From: Plantactinospora sp040120695
GTDB lineage: Bacteria; Actinomycetota; Actinomycetes; Mycobacteriales; Micromonosporaceae
Assembly (NCBI RefSeq): GCF_040120695.1
Contig: NZ_JBEEAC010000017.1
Location: 94,229-158,228 of the forward strand
DNA length: 64,000 nucleotides
Reading direction: 5' to 3'
Made by a program: the position numbers and the translations under genes. Position 1 is the stretch's first letter. Each line of letters opens with the position of its first letter. The notes below the pieces were generated by a model, which saw only the letters and a list, made by a program, of their open reading frames with translations, searched no databases and was not told where the DNA came from. Below, piece by piece: positions 27,225-36,369 of this stretch.

Positions 27225-28770
27225 CGGTGCCGTCCTGCCGGAGGAACTGGACCTGGGCGCGCTCACCGCGCCGGAGGGGTACTTCCTGCTCCGGGACGTC
27301 TCCGGGGAGCCGTTCCCGGACGCGCCCGACACCGACCGGGAGTACGGGCACCGGTTCACCTACCGGGGTTCCGTCCCGTCGATCCACCGGGCGGCGATCG
27401 AGCTGATCCAGGGTGCCCGGCACAAGATCTTCCTGGCCAGTTTCCGGATCGGTGACCGGGAGCTGTTGGACGCGCTCTTCGCCGCCGTGGACCGGCTGCG
27501 CGGCGGGGTCTACGTGGTCAGCTCCTGGACCGAGCAGTCCCTCAAGCGGGACCTGTCCAGTCTGGAGGACGTCGACGAGGTCGACGTGCAGGCCCAGAAG
27601 AAGCGGTTCGACGAGCTGACCCGGCGCGGGATCGCGCTACGCGGGCACGAGGGCTGCCACGCCAAGTTCCTGGTCGTCGACGACACGTTGGCGCTGGTCT
27701 CCAGCGCCAACCTGGAAACGAGCGCCCTGGTCGGCACCGCCCGGAAGCGGGCCACCGGGGAGAACGGGGTGCTGGTCGGCGATCCGACCGAGGTCGACCG
27801 GCTGGCCCGGTTCTTCACCCGGCTCTGGTTCGCCGGCTGCACCTGGGCCGCACTGCCCGGTACGGAGTATGCGCTGCACCAACGCGTTCCGGTGCCGAGT
27901 CCGGTATCCGTGCCGACGCTGCCCGCCGGGCCGGGGGTGATCTGGACGTATGACGGCGACGACGGGGACGGACCGCACCGGGAGCGGGGCATCCTCGCCG
28001 CCCTGCACGACGTGATCGGTCGGGCCCGGCGGGAGCTGCTGCTCGCCACCTTCAGCCTGGTCGGCATCCGGGACCGGCCCGAGCTGCTGCTCGATCCGCT
28101 GCGCCGGGCGATGGCCGCGCACGATCTCGACGTACGGCTGCTGGTCCGGGCCCGCAACAACGTCCCGGAGCACCGGGCCGACACGGCGGCGCTGGCCGAA
28201 CTGGGCGTGACGATCCACGCCGACTCGGACACCCATGCCAAGGGCGCGATCGCCGACGGCCGGTACGGGGCGCTCTTCTCGGCGAACTTCGACGCCGTAC
28301 ACGGGATGTTCTCCGGTGTCGAGGTCGGCACCCGGCTCGACGGCCGTCCGGCGCTGGCCGAGGCCCGGCGGTACTTCCGACACGCCATGGAGCACGCCGA
28401 CCTGTCCTTCGTACCGGCGCCGACCCAGCGCGAACTCGACCGGGGGCTCGGCGCCCGGTGGCGGCGCCGCTGGCCGCACGGCGCCCGACTCACGGTGTCG
28501 GCCACGGACGCCGACTGGCGGCGGCTGGTCGACGCGGCGGCCGCCGGCCCGGTGCTCTGGGAGGAGGACCGGGAACTCCGGCTGTACGTCGGGGACGTCG
28601 TCGCCACGCTCCGGCCGGCCCGGGCCGCGCGGTTCCAGCTCACCGTGGCGGAGAGCCGGCCCGCCGCCACCCGGATACACGACTGGTACGCCGAACGACC
28701 CGACCCCGGCAGGGCCGGCAACGGCCCGAGCCGGGGTTGTTGCCCGGCGGTGCTGACCCGGCTCCGCTGA
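27217..28770 (+). CDS. Phospholipase D-like nuclease with two HKD motifs
   Basis: A 517-residue cytosolic protein. The first catalytic half has CHAKFLVVDDTLALVSSANLE and the second has THAKGAIADGRYGALFSANFD. Both carry the H-x-K and the downstream Ser/Asn expected for PLD-superfamily nucleases. There is no signal peptide, which favours nucleic acid over lipid as substrate. It is the last gene of the four-gene operon, starting inside the preceding gene. The helicase plus PLD pairing recalls DISARM (DrmA/DrmC) in logic, but the helicase here is SF1, not the DrmA type. Confidence 0.9.
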   Translation: MPDGAVLPEELDLGALTAPEGYFLLRDVSGEPFPDAPDTDREYGHRFTYRGSVPSIHRAAIELIQGARHKIFLASFRIGDRELLDALFAAVDRLRGGVYVVSSWTEQSLKRDLSSLEDVDEVDVQAQKKRFDELTRRGIALRGHEGCHAKFLVVDDTLALVSSANLETSALVGTARKRATGENGVLVGDPTEVDRLARFFTRLWFAGCTWAALPGTEYALHQRVPVPSPVSVPTLPAGPGVIWTYDGDDGDGPHRERGILAALHDVIGRARRELLLATFSLVGIRDRPELLLDPLRRAMAAHDLDVRLLVRARNNVPEHRADTAALAELGVTIHADSDTHAKGAIADGRYGALFSANFDAVHGMFSGVEVGTRLDGRPALAEARRYFRHAMEHADLSFVPAPTQRELDRGLGARWRRRWPHGARLTVSATDADWRRLVDAAAAGPVLWEEDRELRLYVGDVVATLRPARAARFQLTVAESRPAATRIHDWYAERPDPGRAGNGPSRGCCPAVLTRLR

Positions 28771-28823
28771 GTCGACGTCGGGCACGGGAGCGGATGACAC
28801 CGGTCCGCAGAAGCCTTCCGCCC

Positions 28824-28857
28824 CGGAGGCCCGCCGCGTGGGCGCGGCGGGCCTCCG
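28824..28857. terminator. 15-bp stem hairpin after the PLD gene
   Basis: A perfect 15-bp inverted repeat (28824-28838 against 28843-28857) with the loop TGGG. It lies between the end of the CARF/helicase/PLD operon and the convergent secreted-protein operon, and can serve both strands. Confidence 0.8.
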
Positions 28858-28873
28858 TGCGGTTGGCGGTCGG

Positions 28874-29650
28874 TCAGGCTCCCGCCCGAATCGCCTGCAG
28901 GGTCGGCAGCGACTGCTGAGCGGTCCACCGGCTCGTGTTTCGGGTGGCGTCCATGCTGATCCGGGCACGGTCGAGTGGCGGCCCCTGCAACCTGCCGCGG
29001 TAGTACAGCTCGAAGTCCCACGCCCGATCGCCGTTGTACGCCACACAGGTGTGTTGAATCTCGACGGTGACCAGCCGCCCCATGGAGTCGTACTCCCGGA
29101 TCGTCTGGTCACTGCAGCTCGGCGCCAGCTTCGTGACGACCGACTGGTAGCCGCTGATCAGGCCGTCGAGCAGGGCGGTGGTGGAGAGGCCGTACTTGGC
29201 GAAGGCGACCATGGCGATCGCGTAGATGACCCCCATGAGCTTGCCGATGGTGTCGGCCGCCGGGAGGCTCTGCACGGCGTTGAAGTACGACTTGGACAGC
29301 GTCGCGCAGTCGACGGCGCCGTTGACGAACGGGCCGAGCAGGCTCCCCGGCATGCTGTCGATCTGAGCGATCTTGGTGACCGCCGCCTCGGTGCAGGCCT
29401 GGACATCGGCGGCGGCGATCGTGTCGATGTGGTTGAGGATGTCCTGCTTGGCGTTCTCGACGGCGGCGATGATCTCTCGCTTGGCCCGTTCGAGATCACC
29501 GCTGCCCCCACTACCGAGGCTCTGCACCACCTGCACGGCGATGTTGGCCCAGGTGGCCCAGGACGCCTGGACCGGCCGTGCGGTGCCGCTGACGGTGAGC
29601 ACCACGGCAACGGTGGCGGCGACGACGCCGTTAACGAATCTACGTCTCAT
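28874..29650 (-). CDS. Secreted helical protein, paralogue of its neighbour
   Basis: A 258-residue protein from an ATG at 29650 with GAGGAGG upstream. A signal peptide (about 1-30, ending PVQASWA) precedes long amphipathic helices (DLERAKREIIAAVENAKQD, then a hydrophobic KLMGVIYAIAMVAFAKYGLS). The cysteine-containing C-terminal part is beta-like (IQHTCVAYNGDRAWDFELYY). Layout and the EI-x-AV-x-x-AK-x-D pattern match the upstream gene, so the two are paralogues. I do not recognise the family. The hydrophobic hairpin could insert into membranes. Confidence 0.8.
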   Translation of the reverse strand: MRRRFVNGVVAATVAVVLTVSGTARPVQASWATWANIAVQVVQSLGSGGSGDLERAKREIIAAVENAKQDILNHIDTIAAADVQACTEAAVTKIAQIDSMPGSLLGPFVNGAVDCATLSKSYFNAVQSLPAADTIGKLMGVIYAIAMVAFAKYGLSTTALLDGLISGYQSVVTKLAPSCSDQTIREYDSMGRLVTVEIQHTCVAYNGDRAWDFELYYRGRLQGPPLDRARISMDATRNTSRWTAQQSLPTLQAIRAGA

Positions 29651-29685
29651 GTACGCACTTCCTCCTCGGTTCGACATCACGGGCG

Positions 29686-30513
29686 TTACGGGAGTGGGAC
29701 GCCGTTGCGCAGCAACACGTCCAGGGCCTGCTGCGCGAGCACTCTGGCGGTGTTGGCCATCAGGAAGTCCTGGACGACGGCCTCCCTGATCATTCCTGGA
29801 ATCGGCGGACCGCCGTCGATGGAGTACTCGTTGGTGCCCGCCCAGTACACGGCGCGCACGCTCCGTCCGTCGTACGAGCAGCCGTACGAGATCATCCCGG
29901 CGTTGGGGACGCCACCGTAGCTGCAGTTCGGGGTCATCTCCCGGATGAGGTATTCCAACCCCTGCCGGAAGTAGGGCCGTTGGGCCTGCGCAAGGTTCGT
30001 ACCCTCGTCGGCGTCGACCATGAGGTAAGCGGCGTTGAGCTCGGTGAACAGTACGATCATCGCTTTGCCGACGTCGTTGAGCGCGGCGTCCGAGTCCTTG
30101 ACCGTGCCCAGGTGTGCCTTCGCCGAGTACGCCGCGTCGTGCATGCTGTTGATCGCCGGGCCGGCAAGCCACGGCACCCGCAGCAGCTCGGCTTTCGTCA
30201 GGGCCGCCTCGGCCTTGCCGCGGAGTTCGTTGGTGGTCTCGCTGTCGAGCCGCGCGAGCACATCGGCCTTCGCCCCGTTGACAGCGCCGATCACCTCCTG
30301 GATCAGCTCGTTGATCTCGGCCGGGGTGTACCGGCCGTCGCTGCCCTTTTCGTAGGCACTGATCAGGATGTCGACGAACACCCAGTAGCTGCCGTTGCTG
30401 TCACTGGCCTTCGCGGGCGTCGGGGTGCCCGCCAGGGTCATGGCCAGAGCCAGCGCGACGGCGGCGACGCCGCGCAGCAACTGTCTCGCCGCCCGCACTC
30501 TGATTCTTCGCAT
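29686..30513 (-). CDS. Secreted helical protein, paralogue of its neighbour
   Basis: A 275-residue protein with a signal peptide (cleavage near TPAKASD) and GGAGGAGG before the ATG. The helical core (EINELIQEVIGAVNGAKADVL, then ALNDVGKAMIVLFTELNAAYLMVD) aligns with the downstream gene. The C-terminal part has two cysteines (PNCSYGGV, GCSYDGRSVRAVY) and a short glycine/proline region. Function is unknown. It lies in the same operon direction as the small peptide and LuxR-type regulator genes upstream. Confidence 0.8.
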   Translation of the reverse strand: MRRIRVRAARQLLRGVAAVALALAMTLAGTPTPAKASDSNGSYWVFVDILISAYEKGSDGRYTPAEINELIQEVIGAVNGAKADVLARLDSETTNELRGKAEAALTKAELLRVPWLAGPAINSMHDAAYSAKAHLGTVKDSDAALNDVGKAMIVLFTELNAAYLMVDADEGTNLAQAQRPYFRQGLEYLIREMTPNCSYGGVPNAGMISYGCSYDGRSVRAVYWAGTNEYSIDGGPPIPGMIREAVVQDFLMANTARVLAQQALDVLLRNGVPLP

Positions 30514-30683
30514 CGTTGCCTCCTCCTACCGTGCCGCGCAGCGTCGGGAGGGCCCGAGGCGCGGTCGCGTAGCCGGTGCCGCCCATGCAAGCAACGGCGC
30601 GGCAGCGCGCGGGTCGCCGTGATCTTTCCGTTACCGACATTGCCCAATCACGCAACCGGTCCGGATCGCCGGTCGCCCCTCTA

Positions 30684-30893
30684 CTAGACGCAGGTGCCGC
30701 AGAAGTGGTCCTTGCGCGGCTGGCTGACCTGGCCTGGCGTCGGGTCGAGGACAGCCGGCGAGGGCGGCGGGACGGACGGCCTCCCGGTGGCCTCGCCGGT
30801 GATCGTGCCGCTGGCGCCGGCCGCCGCCGCTGGCACGGCAAGCGCCAGTGCCGCCACGGCCACCATGATTCGCTTCACCAAGATTCGCCTCAT
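30684..30893 (-). CDS. Small secreted peptide ending CGTC-V, coupled to LuxR regulator
   Basis: A 69-residue precursor. The N-terminus (RRILVKRIMVAVAALALAVP then AAAAGAS) is a signal peptide. The mature part is about 40 residues, Pro-rich, and ends KDHFCGTCV with a Cys-x-x-Cys pair. Its ATG overlaps the TGA of the LuxR-type gene as ATGA, and GGAGGG precedes it. Coupling to a regulator gene suggests a secreted signal or modified peptide, but no modifying enzyme is adjacent. Function is unproven. Confidence 0.65.
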   Translation of the reverse strand: MRRILVKRIMVAVAALALAVPAAAAGASGTITGEATGRPSVPPPSPAVLDPTPGQVSQPRKDHFCGTCV

Positions 30894-31987
30894 CGTTCAC
30901 CCTCCATCTCCGCAGGCCCGGTGCCCGGTGGCTCGATCAGGTTCTGGGCGCCTACGGCGAGCCCGAGTTGGAAGCGGTTCCCGACGCCCAGCCGGTCCAT
31001 CAGGGCACGGAGCGTGCTCGACACCGTCCGCCGGCTGATCCGCATCGCCCGCGCGGCGCTCGCGTCGGTATGCCCCTGCGCGAGCAGCCTCAGCAGGTCC
31101 CGTTCCCGATCGTCGAGCGTTGGCCGCGGCGCCCGGCGCTCCTGCCGGGTCACGGACGCCTCCCACTGCCGATGAAAGAGCGCGACCAGCGCGCCGACCA
31201 CCGCCTCCTGGGTGATCTCCAGGTATCCGTGGTCCAGGTCTTCCGGGCTGACCGGTAGCAACGCCGTGCGGCGGTCCATCACGATCAACTTCACCGGTGT
31301 CTCGGTCGCCTGCCGGTACTCCGGCCGCAGGTCGTCCTCCTGCCGGCCGTGCGCGACCAGCGGGTCCTCCGCGTCCGCCGGCAACGCGCCCAGCACCCGC
31401 ACGCGTACGCCACGACTGAGCAACGCGCGATCCATCGGTACCGCCGAGCGGGCCGACTCGGCCTCGTACGAGCGCTCCGGCTGCATCGCCAGGTGCTCGT
31501 GCCGTACGGTCCTGACGAGCTCGGCCAGCCGGGCCCGCGTCAGCTTCCGGCTCGGCAGGTGTCGCATGCCGTCGTCGAGTGGCACCGGGCCGCGCAGGAC
31601 CTCGGGCAGCCTCATGGACCGGCGGGCGGCCCGGGCGCTGGCGTAGTGGCGCCGCTCGCGGAGTGCCGGCACCACGCGGCTGGGCTCCAGCGGCGTCCAG
31701 CGGAGTGCCCGGCGGCCCGGTCGATGGTCGACCGCGCCCGCCGAGAACAGCTCGTCGAGGCCGCGGGCGACCCGGTGCCGGGACATGCCGAGGCCGCGCT
31801 CAAGCTGCCCGGCCGTCTGCGAGCCGAACATCAGCATGCAGCGGAAGATGAGATCCGCGTCCGGAGACAGGCCCCAGACCGACAACGACGGCGCTTCGGG
31901 ACCGAGCACGACGCGGTAGTTCGGAGGCGCCTTCCCGAATCTCGACCTCGGTGCGCCGCCAAGGTCAGCCACTGCGTGGTCACGCAT
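30890..31987 (-). CDS. TrmB/LuxR-type regulator with N-terminal winged helix
   Basis: A 365-residue protein. Residues about 35-95 resemble a TrmB-like winged helix (SPDADLIFRCMLMFG, then LERGLGMSRHRVARGLDEL). The middle resembles a PLD-like fold remnant common in this class. The C-terminus is a LuxR HTH (TLDDRERDLLRLLAQGHTDA, then RISRRTVSSTLRALMDRLGV). It is first in an operon with the small peptide and the two secreted proteins and is divergent from the giant LuxR regulator, so it probably controls these genes. Confidence 0.85.
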   Translation of the reverse strand: MRDHAVADLGGAPRSRFGKAPPNYRVVLGPEAPSLSVWGLSPDADLIFRCMLMFGSQTAGQLERGLGMSRHRVARGLDELFSAGAVDHRPGRRALRWTPLEPSRVVPALRERRHYASARAARRSMRLPEVLRGPVPLDDGMRHLPSRKLTRARLAELVRTVRHEHLAMQPERSYEAESARSAVPMDRALLSRGVRVRVLGALPADAEDPLVAHGRQEDDLRPEYRQATETPVKLIVMDRRTALLPVSPEDLDHGYLEITQEAVVGALVALFHRQWEASVTRQERRAPRPTLDDRERDLLRLLAQGHTDASAARAMRISRRTVSSTLRALMDRLGVGNRFQLGLAVGAQNLIEPPGTGPAEMEGER

Positions 31988-32146
31988 CCCGCGTCTCCTG
32001 CCCGTGTGACCGCGCCTGAGCCTGCCCTCCGGCCAGGCGCCTGCGCCAGAGGATCGCGTCTCCGCGGGGGCGCGGGTATCCGTGAAACTACGGAATCTGT
32101 CGAGCCCCGCCTATCCTTGGCCCAGCAGCGAGTCTGGGGAGGCGCC

Positions 32147-34933
32147 GTGGCCGCGGATGCGCCGCTCGTCGGCCGTGATGCCCAACTCGCGGCGCTGGAC
32201 CGGGCCGTGGCGGCGGTGGCCGGCGGCGGGTTCGCGGTGGTCAAGCTGGGTGGTGAGCCGGGCATCGGCAAGACCCGCATGCTGCGTGCGCTGGAGCAGC
32301 GGGCGGCAGCGGCCGGCCTGCTGGTCTGCGCGGGCCAGGCCACCGAGTTCGAGCAGGATGTGCCCTTCGCGACGTACGCGGAGGCGCTCCAGCCACTCCT
32401 GTCCGGGCAGGACGTCGGCGAGGAGGGCGACGCCGTGTCGCGGGCGGTCAGCGGCCACGCGGCCACCGGCTCGGCCTCGTCTGTTGGCCGGGCGCGCATC
32501 TATTCCGGGGTACGACGGCTGCTCGACGGTGCCCGCCCGCCCGGCGTCGCGTTGCTCCTCGACGACCTGCACTGGGCGGACTCCCCGTCGCTGGAGCTGA
32601 CCGAGTACCTGATCCGCAAGCCACCGCGGCGGCCGGCGCTGGTGGCGGTGGCCTTCCGCACCGAGCAGCCACCGTCCGGCGTGGTCGACGCGATCGCGCA
32701 CGTCGGTCCGGCCGCTACCCAGATCAGCCTGCCGCACCTCGGGCCGGCAGACGTCGACGCACTCCTGCCGGAGGTGCCGCGTCGCCGCAGAGCACTGATC
32801 GTGCGCGCCAGCGGCGGGAATCCGCTCTACGTCCAGGCGCTGTCCCGGCTCCGCGACGACACACTCGCCGCGCTGGTCGACGAGGACGACCTCGACGCCT
32901 CGGAGAGCCACATCCTCACCGGTCTGGTCACCGACATCGCCGATCTCGACGAACGGCTGCGGCGCATCGCGTACGCGGCGGCGGTCGCCGGTTCCCACGC
33001 GCCGATCGACCTCGTCGCGTACGTGGCCGAACTGCCGACCGAGGTGGTCATCGCCGGCGCCGACCAGCTGCACCGGCGCGGGCTGATCGACGTCGATCGC
33101 GGCCAGATGCGGTTCCGCCACCCGCTGGTACGCGCCGCCGCGCACGAACTGGCCGGCCCGGCGTGGCGGGTCGCCGCGCACGCCCGCGCGGCGGAACACC
33201 TACGGGCGGGCCACGGCTCGCTTCAGGTGGTGGCGCACCACATCGCGCGCTCGGCCCAGCCCGGTGACGCAGCCGCCGCCGAGGTGCTGATCGAGGCGGG
33301 GCTGGCCTTCACGTACAGCGCGCCCGCTCAGGCCGCCCGCTGGCTCGGCATGGCCCTACGCCTGCTGCCGGATCCCGACCGCCTCGGTGACCGGCGGCCG
33401 ACGGTGTTGTTGCGGTACGCCCGCGCGCTCGGCCTCGGCGGCGATCTGGAGGGCAGCCGGGAGGTACTGCGCGAGCTGGCGCACGCCGACGACCCCGTAC
33501 GCACCGAGGCGGCGGCCTTCCGCGCGGTCGTCGCCCGCCTGCGTGGCGACATAGACGAGGCGGCGACGCTGCTCACCGCGGAACTGGACGGCAAGCGGCT
33601 GCCCGCGACGGCCGGGGGGAAACTGCACGTGGAACTCGCCGCGATCGGGGCGCTCCGCGAGGACGGCGAGGCGACGCTGCGCCACGCGGAGCGCGCACTC
33701 GCGCTGTTCGGCGACGATCGGCCGCCGCTCGCCGCCGCGGCCCGGGCGCTGCAGGCCTTCGGCTGCCTCCAGGAGGGCGACGTCGCCGCCGCTCGACGCC
33801 ATGCCGCCGCAGCGGCCAGGCTGGCCGACGTCGCGACCGGCCCGACGCTGCGCCCGCACGTCGAGCTGTTCGGCCCACTGGCGTGGGTCCACATGCAACT
33901 GGGCGACCTCGACGCGGCCGCCAGGGAACTCGACCGGGCGGCTGAGGTCGTGGAGAGCGCTCGGGACAGCAGTGCGCTGCCGTACCTGCTGATCGTGCGG
34001 GCCGCGTTGCAGACCCGGCTCGGGCACCTGGAGCCGGCCATCCAACTGACCGAGGAGGCCGTGGTCGCGGCCGGTCGGATCGGCAGCGTCGAGATGCGGG
34101 CCATGGCGGAGGCGGTGTCGCTGCGCCCGCTGCTCTGGACAGCCGGACCGTCCGCCACCATCGCCGCCGCCGACCGCCTCCGCGCGACCGGCCGACCACG
34201 TTCCCGGATGTGGTGGCGCGTCGCGCAGGTCAACCTCGCCATCGCACACCTGGCCGCCGGTAGGACCCGCCCCTGCCTGGAAATCGTCTCCGGCCCGCCG
34301 GAGTCGTGGCCGACCGGGCCGCCGACCGCCGTGCCGCGCGACGCCCTGCGCGCCATCGCGCTGGCCCGGTCGGGTGACATCGGCGGCGCTGGACGGTTTG
34401 CCAGCCGGGCCGGAGCGCTGGCCGACGCCGCGGGCCTCCGCTATGAAGTCGGCTGGGCGACCTGTGCTCGCGCGTACGTGGCGACTCTGGCCCGTCGCTT
34501 CGACGAGGCCGCCGCGCTGGCCGACCAGGCCGCCGACCGGCTCGCCACCGCCGAGGCACCCGTCGAGGCGGCACTTGCGCGGCACCTGGCCGGCATCGCA
34601 CACCTCCGGGGTGGCCGGCCCGGCACTGCCCGGGAGGCCCTGCGGCGCGCGCGGGACGGCTACGAGGCGTACGGCGCGACCTGGCTCCTGTCGGTGCTCG
34701 ACCGGCATCGGGCCGAAGCCCCGCCCCGGGTGGCACTCTCGGCGCGCGAGCGCGAGATAGCCGAACTGGTACGGACCGGGCTGACCAACCAGGAGATCGC
34801 GTCCCGCCTCTTCCTCAGTCGCCGCACGGTCGAGTCGCACCTGTCACGCGTCTTCGCCAAGCTGGGCGTACATTCGCGCACCGCCATGGCCGGCCGGATC
34901 GCCGCCGAGTTCGAAGCCGAACCCAGGGGTTGA
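32147..34933 (+). CDS. LAL-type giant LuxR regulator with AAA ATPase domain
   Basis: About 928 residues from a GTG at 32147 preceded by GGGGAGG; the frame is open much further upstream but overlaps the divergent gene. Walker A is GGEPGIGKTRML near residue 38 and a Walker-B-like strand is ALLLDDLHWAD. The long middle is helical and TPR-like. The C-terminal LuxR HTH reads LSAREREIAELVRTGLTNQEIASRLFLS. Such LAL proteins are ATP-dependent activators, often of specialised-metabolite or catabolic genes. It is divergent from the LuxR/peptide operon. Confidence 0.93.
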   Translation: MAADAPLVGRDAQLAALDRAVAAVAGGGFAVVKLGGEPGIGKTRMLRALEQRAAAAGLLVCAGQATEFEQDVPFATYAEALQPLLSGQDVGEEGDAVSRAVSGHAATGSASSVGRARIYSGVRRLLDGARPPGVALLLDDLHWADSPSLELTEYLIRKPPRRPALVAVAFRTEQPPSGVVDAIAHVGPAATQISLPHLGPADVDALLPEVPRRRRALIVRASGGNPLYVQALSRLRDDTLAALVDEDDLDASESHILTGLVTDIADLDERLRRIAYAAAVAGSHAPIDLVAYVAELPTEVVIAGADQLHRRGLIDVDRGQMRFRHPLVRAAAHELAGPAWRVAAHARAAEHLRAGHGSLQVVAHHIARSAQPGDAAAAEVLIEAGLAFTYSAPAQAARWLGMALRLLPDPDRLGDRRPTVLLRYARALGLGGDLEGSREVLRELAHADDPVRTEAAAFRAVVARLRGDIDEAATLLTAELDGKRLPATAGGKLHVELAAIGALREDGEATLRHAERALALFGDDRPPLAAAARALQAFGCLQEGDVAAARRHAAAAARLADVATGPTLRPHVELFGPLAWVHMQLGDLDAAARELDRAAEVVESARDSSALPYLLIVRAALQTRLGHLEPAIQLTEEAVVAAGRIGSVEMRAMAEAVSLRPLLWTAGPSATIAAADRLRATGRPRSRMWWRVAQVNLAIAHLAAGRTRPCLEIVSGPPESWPTGPPTAVPRDALRAIALARSGDIGGAGRFASRAGALADAAGLRYEVGWATCARAYVATLARRFDEAAALADQAADRLATAEAPVEAALARHLAGIAHLRGGRPGTAREALRRARDGYEAYGATWLLSVLDRHRAEAPPRVALSAREREIAELVRTGLTNQEIASRLFLSRRTVESHLSRVFAKLGVHSRTAMAGRIAAEFEAEPRG

Positions 34934-35231
34934 GCGGGTCGACATCGGACGGTCGTCGACGAGGCCCCGACCGCTCCCCTCCCCTGGCTACTCGACGACG
35001 TCCGCCTTGCGAACTCGCCGGAGCGATCCGGCGCGGCCTCGATCTCCTCTGTCGTACGGATCCGGACCCACCAGGTCCCACGAGGAGTCAACGGGGAGAC
35101 CGGCCGACGACATCGTCATACGACCTCCGGACTCTGACCTCAACATCCTGTGACCCAGATCTCACTCCCGGAACGTCAAAGTCCGCGGTGCGGCCGCGAG
35201 GTAGCGGCAAGCACCCACCAAGGAGGAAGCC
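34934..35231. other. Intergenic region before the DUF998 gene
   Basis: About 300 bases with no convincing gene. It ends in a strong AAGGAGGAAG ribosome site. It should contain the promoter for the DUF998/DGPF/ECF set; I could not assign the boxes. Confidence 0.4.
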
Positions 35232-35879
35232 ATGGCCACCACCGTCGCCACCGTTCCGGCCGTACGCCGCTCGTCCGACCGCCTGCTTCTCGCCGGCAGC
35301 CTCGCCGGACCGGTCTTCTTCGCCTCGGCCGTGACACAGATGCTCACCCGGGAGGGCTACGACATCACGCGGCACCCGATCAGCCAGCTGGCCACCGGAC
35401 GCCTCGGCTGGATCCAGATCACCACATTCGTGCTCGCCGGCCTCGGCGGGATCGCCCTCGCCATCGGTCTGCGACGCACGCTCACCGAAGGCACCGGTCG
35501 ACGTGTGCTGCCGATCTTCGTCGGGATCTTCGGCGCCGGGCTCGTCGCGGCCGGGATCTTCACCATGGATCCGGAGTACGGCTTCCCGGTAGGTACTCCC
35601 GACGGACCCGTCGCCGAGATGTCCTGGCACAGCATCGCGCACTCGGCGGCGGCCGCCGTCGCCTTCACGGCGCTGGCCGCCGCCATCGTGCTGACCATCC
35701 GGTACGTCCGCCGTCGGGCCGCGCTGCCGGCGGTGCTGAACGGCCTCGCCGCGCTCGTCCTGCTGATGCCGATGTCGCCGGACCACATGAGCATTCAGAT
35801 CGCCGTCAACGGTCTGGTCGCCTTCACCTGGACGACGGTCGTCGCCCTTTCCCCGCGCCGTTCGAACCGCTCGGCGTAG
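35232..35879 (+). CDS. DUF998 integral membrane protein
   Basis: A 215-residue protein with about six hydrophobic helices. It has the DUF998 hallmarks DITRHPISQLATGRLGWIQ in the first loop, FTMDPEYGFPVGTP and a central MSWHSIAHSAAAAVAF. The function of the family is unknown. AAGGAGG precedes the ATG. It is 30-odd bases upstream of a DGPF gene and an ECF sigma factor in the same direction, so co-transcription is likely. Confidence 0.9.
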   Translation: MATTVATVPAVRRSSDRLLLAGSLAGPVFFASAVTQMLTREGYDITRHPISQLATGRLGWIQITTFVLAGLGGIALAIGLRRTLTEGTGRRVLPIFVGIFGAGLVAAGIFTMDPEYGFPVGTPDGPVAEMSWHSIAHSAAAAVAFTALAAAIVLTIRYVRRRAALPAVLNGLAALVLLMPMSPDHMSIQIAVNGLVAFTWTTVVALSPRRSNRSA

Positions 35880-35912
35880 CGTGACCCGAAACCCGCGAGA
35901 ATGAGGACCACC

Positions 35913-36284
35913 ATGAAGTATTTGCTGCTCAGCTACACGCCGGCCGCCGCCTGGGACGCCGCGACCGCCGGCACACCTTCCGAGGAGGCACTGGCCGCGT
36001 TCGCCGCTTACCAGCGATTCGAACAGGAACTGGTCGAGACCGGCGAGTTCGTCAGCAGCGAGGGACTCGGTCACCCGGCGGTCAGCACCACGGTCCGCAA
36101 GACCCCGACCGGGGTGGTGGCCACCGACGGCCCCTTCCTCGAGCTCAAGGAGGTCCTGGCCAGCTTCGCGGTGATCGACGTGGGCAGCCAGGAGCGCGCC
36201 GTCGAGATCGTCTCGCGGATGGTCGAGGTACTGGGCGAGCCGATGGAGATCCGGCCGATCATGGGCGCGGACTTCGTGGCATGA
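35913..36284 (+). CDS. DGPF-domain (YCII-related) protein
   Basis: A 123-residue single-domain protein with VVATDGPFLELKEVLASFAVIDV, the DGPF motif. A second ATG 12 bases upstream is possible, but GAGG is placed better for the one at 35913. DGPF proteins are the conserved partners of ECF42 sigma factors, and one such sigma gene follows directly. The enzymatic role, if any, is unknown. Confidence 0.92.
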   Translation: MKYLLLSYTPAAAWDAATAGTPSEEALAAFAAYQRFEQELVETGEFVSSEGLGHPAVSTTVRKTPTGVVATDGPFLELKEVLASFAVIDVGSQERAVEIVSRMVEVLGEPMEIRPIMGADFVA

Positions 36285-36369
36285 CCTCCCGCACACCGTG
36301 TCGCCGGACGGTGGCAGAGCGTCGCCGGACAACGACAGACCGGGAGGGCACCCGAACGGCGGTACCGGG

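Noticed and set aside
22640..28770. Assignment of the operon as DISARM
   Set aside because: DISARM needs a DrmA-type helicase and the DUF1998 protein DrmB; the helicase here is SF1 Upf1-like and the third protein does not show DUF1998 features.
21100..28900. CRISPR array or cas genes near the CARF-HEPN gene
   Set aside because: I scanned for regularly spaced direct repeats and for Cas10/Cas7-like frames and saw none; the only tandem repeat is the coding 27-bp array in the helicase.
28874..30172. One long protein covering both secreted paralogues
   Set aside because: The frame upstream of 29650 is out of register with the paralogue gene; a ribosome site and signal peptide mark a separate start at 29650.
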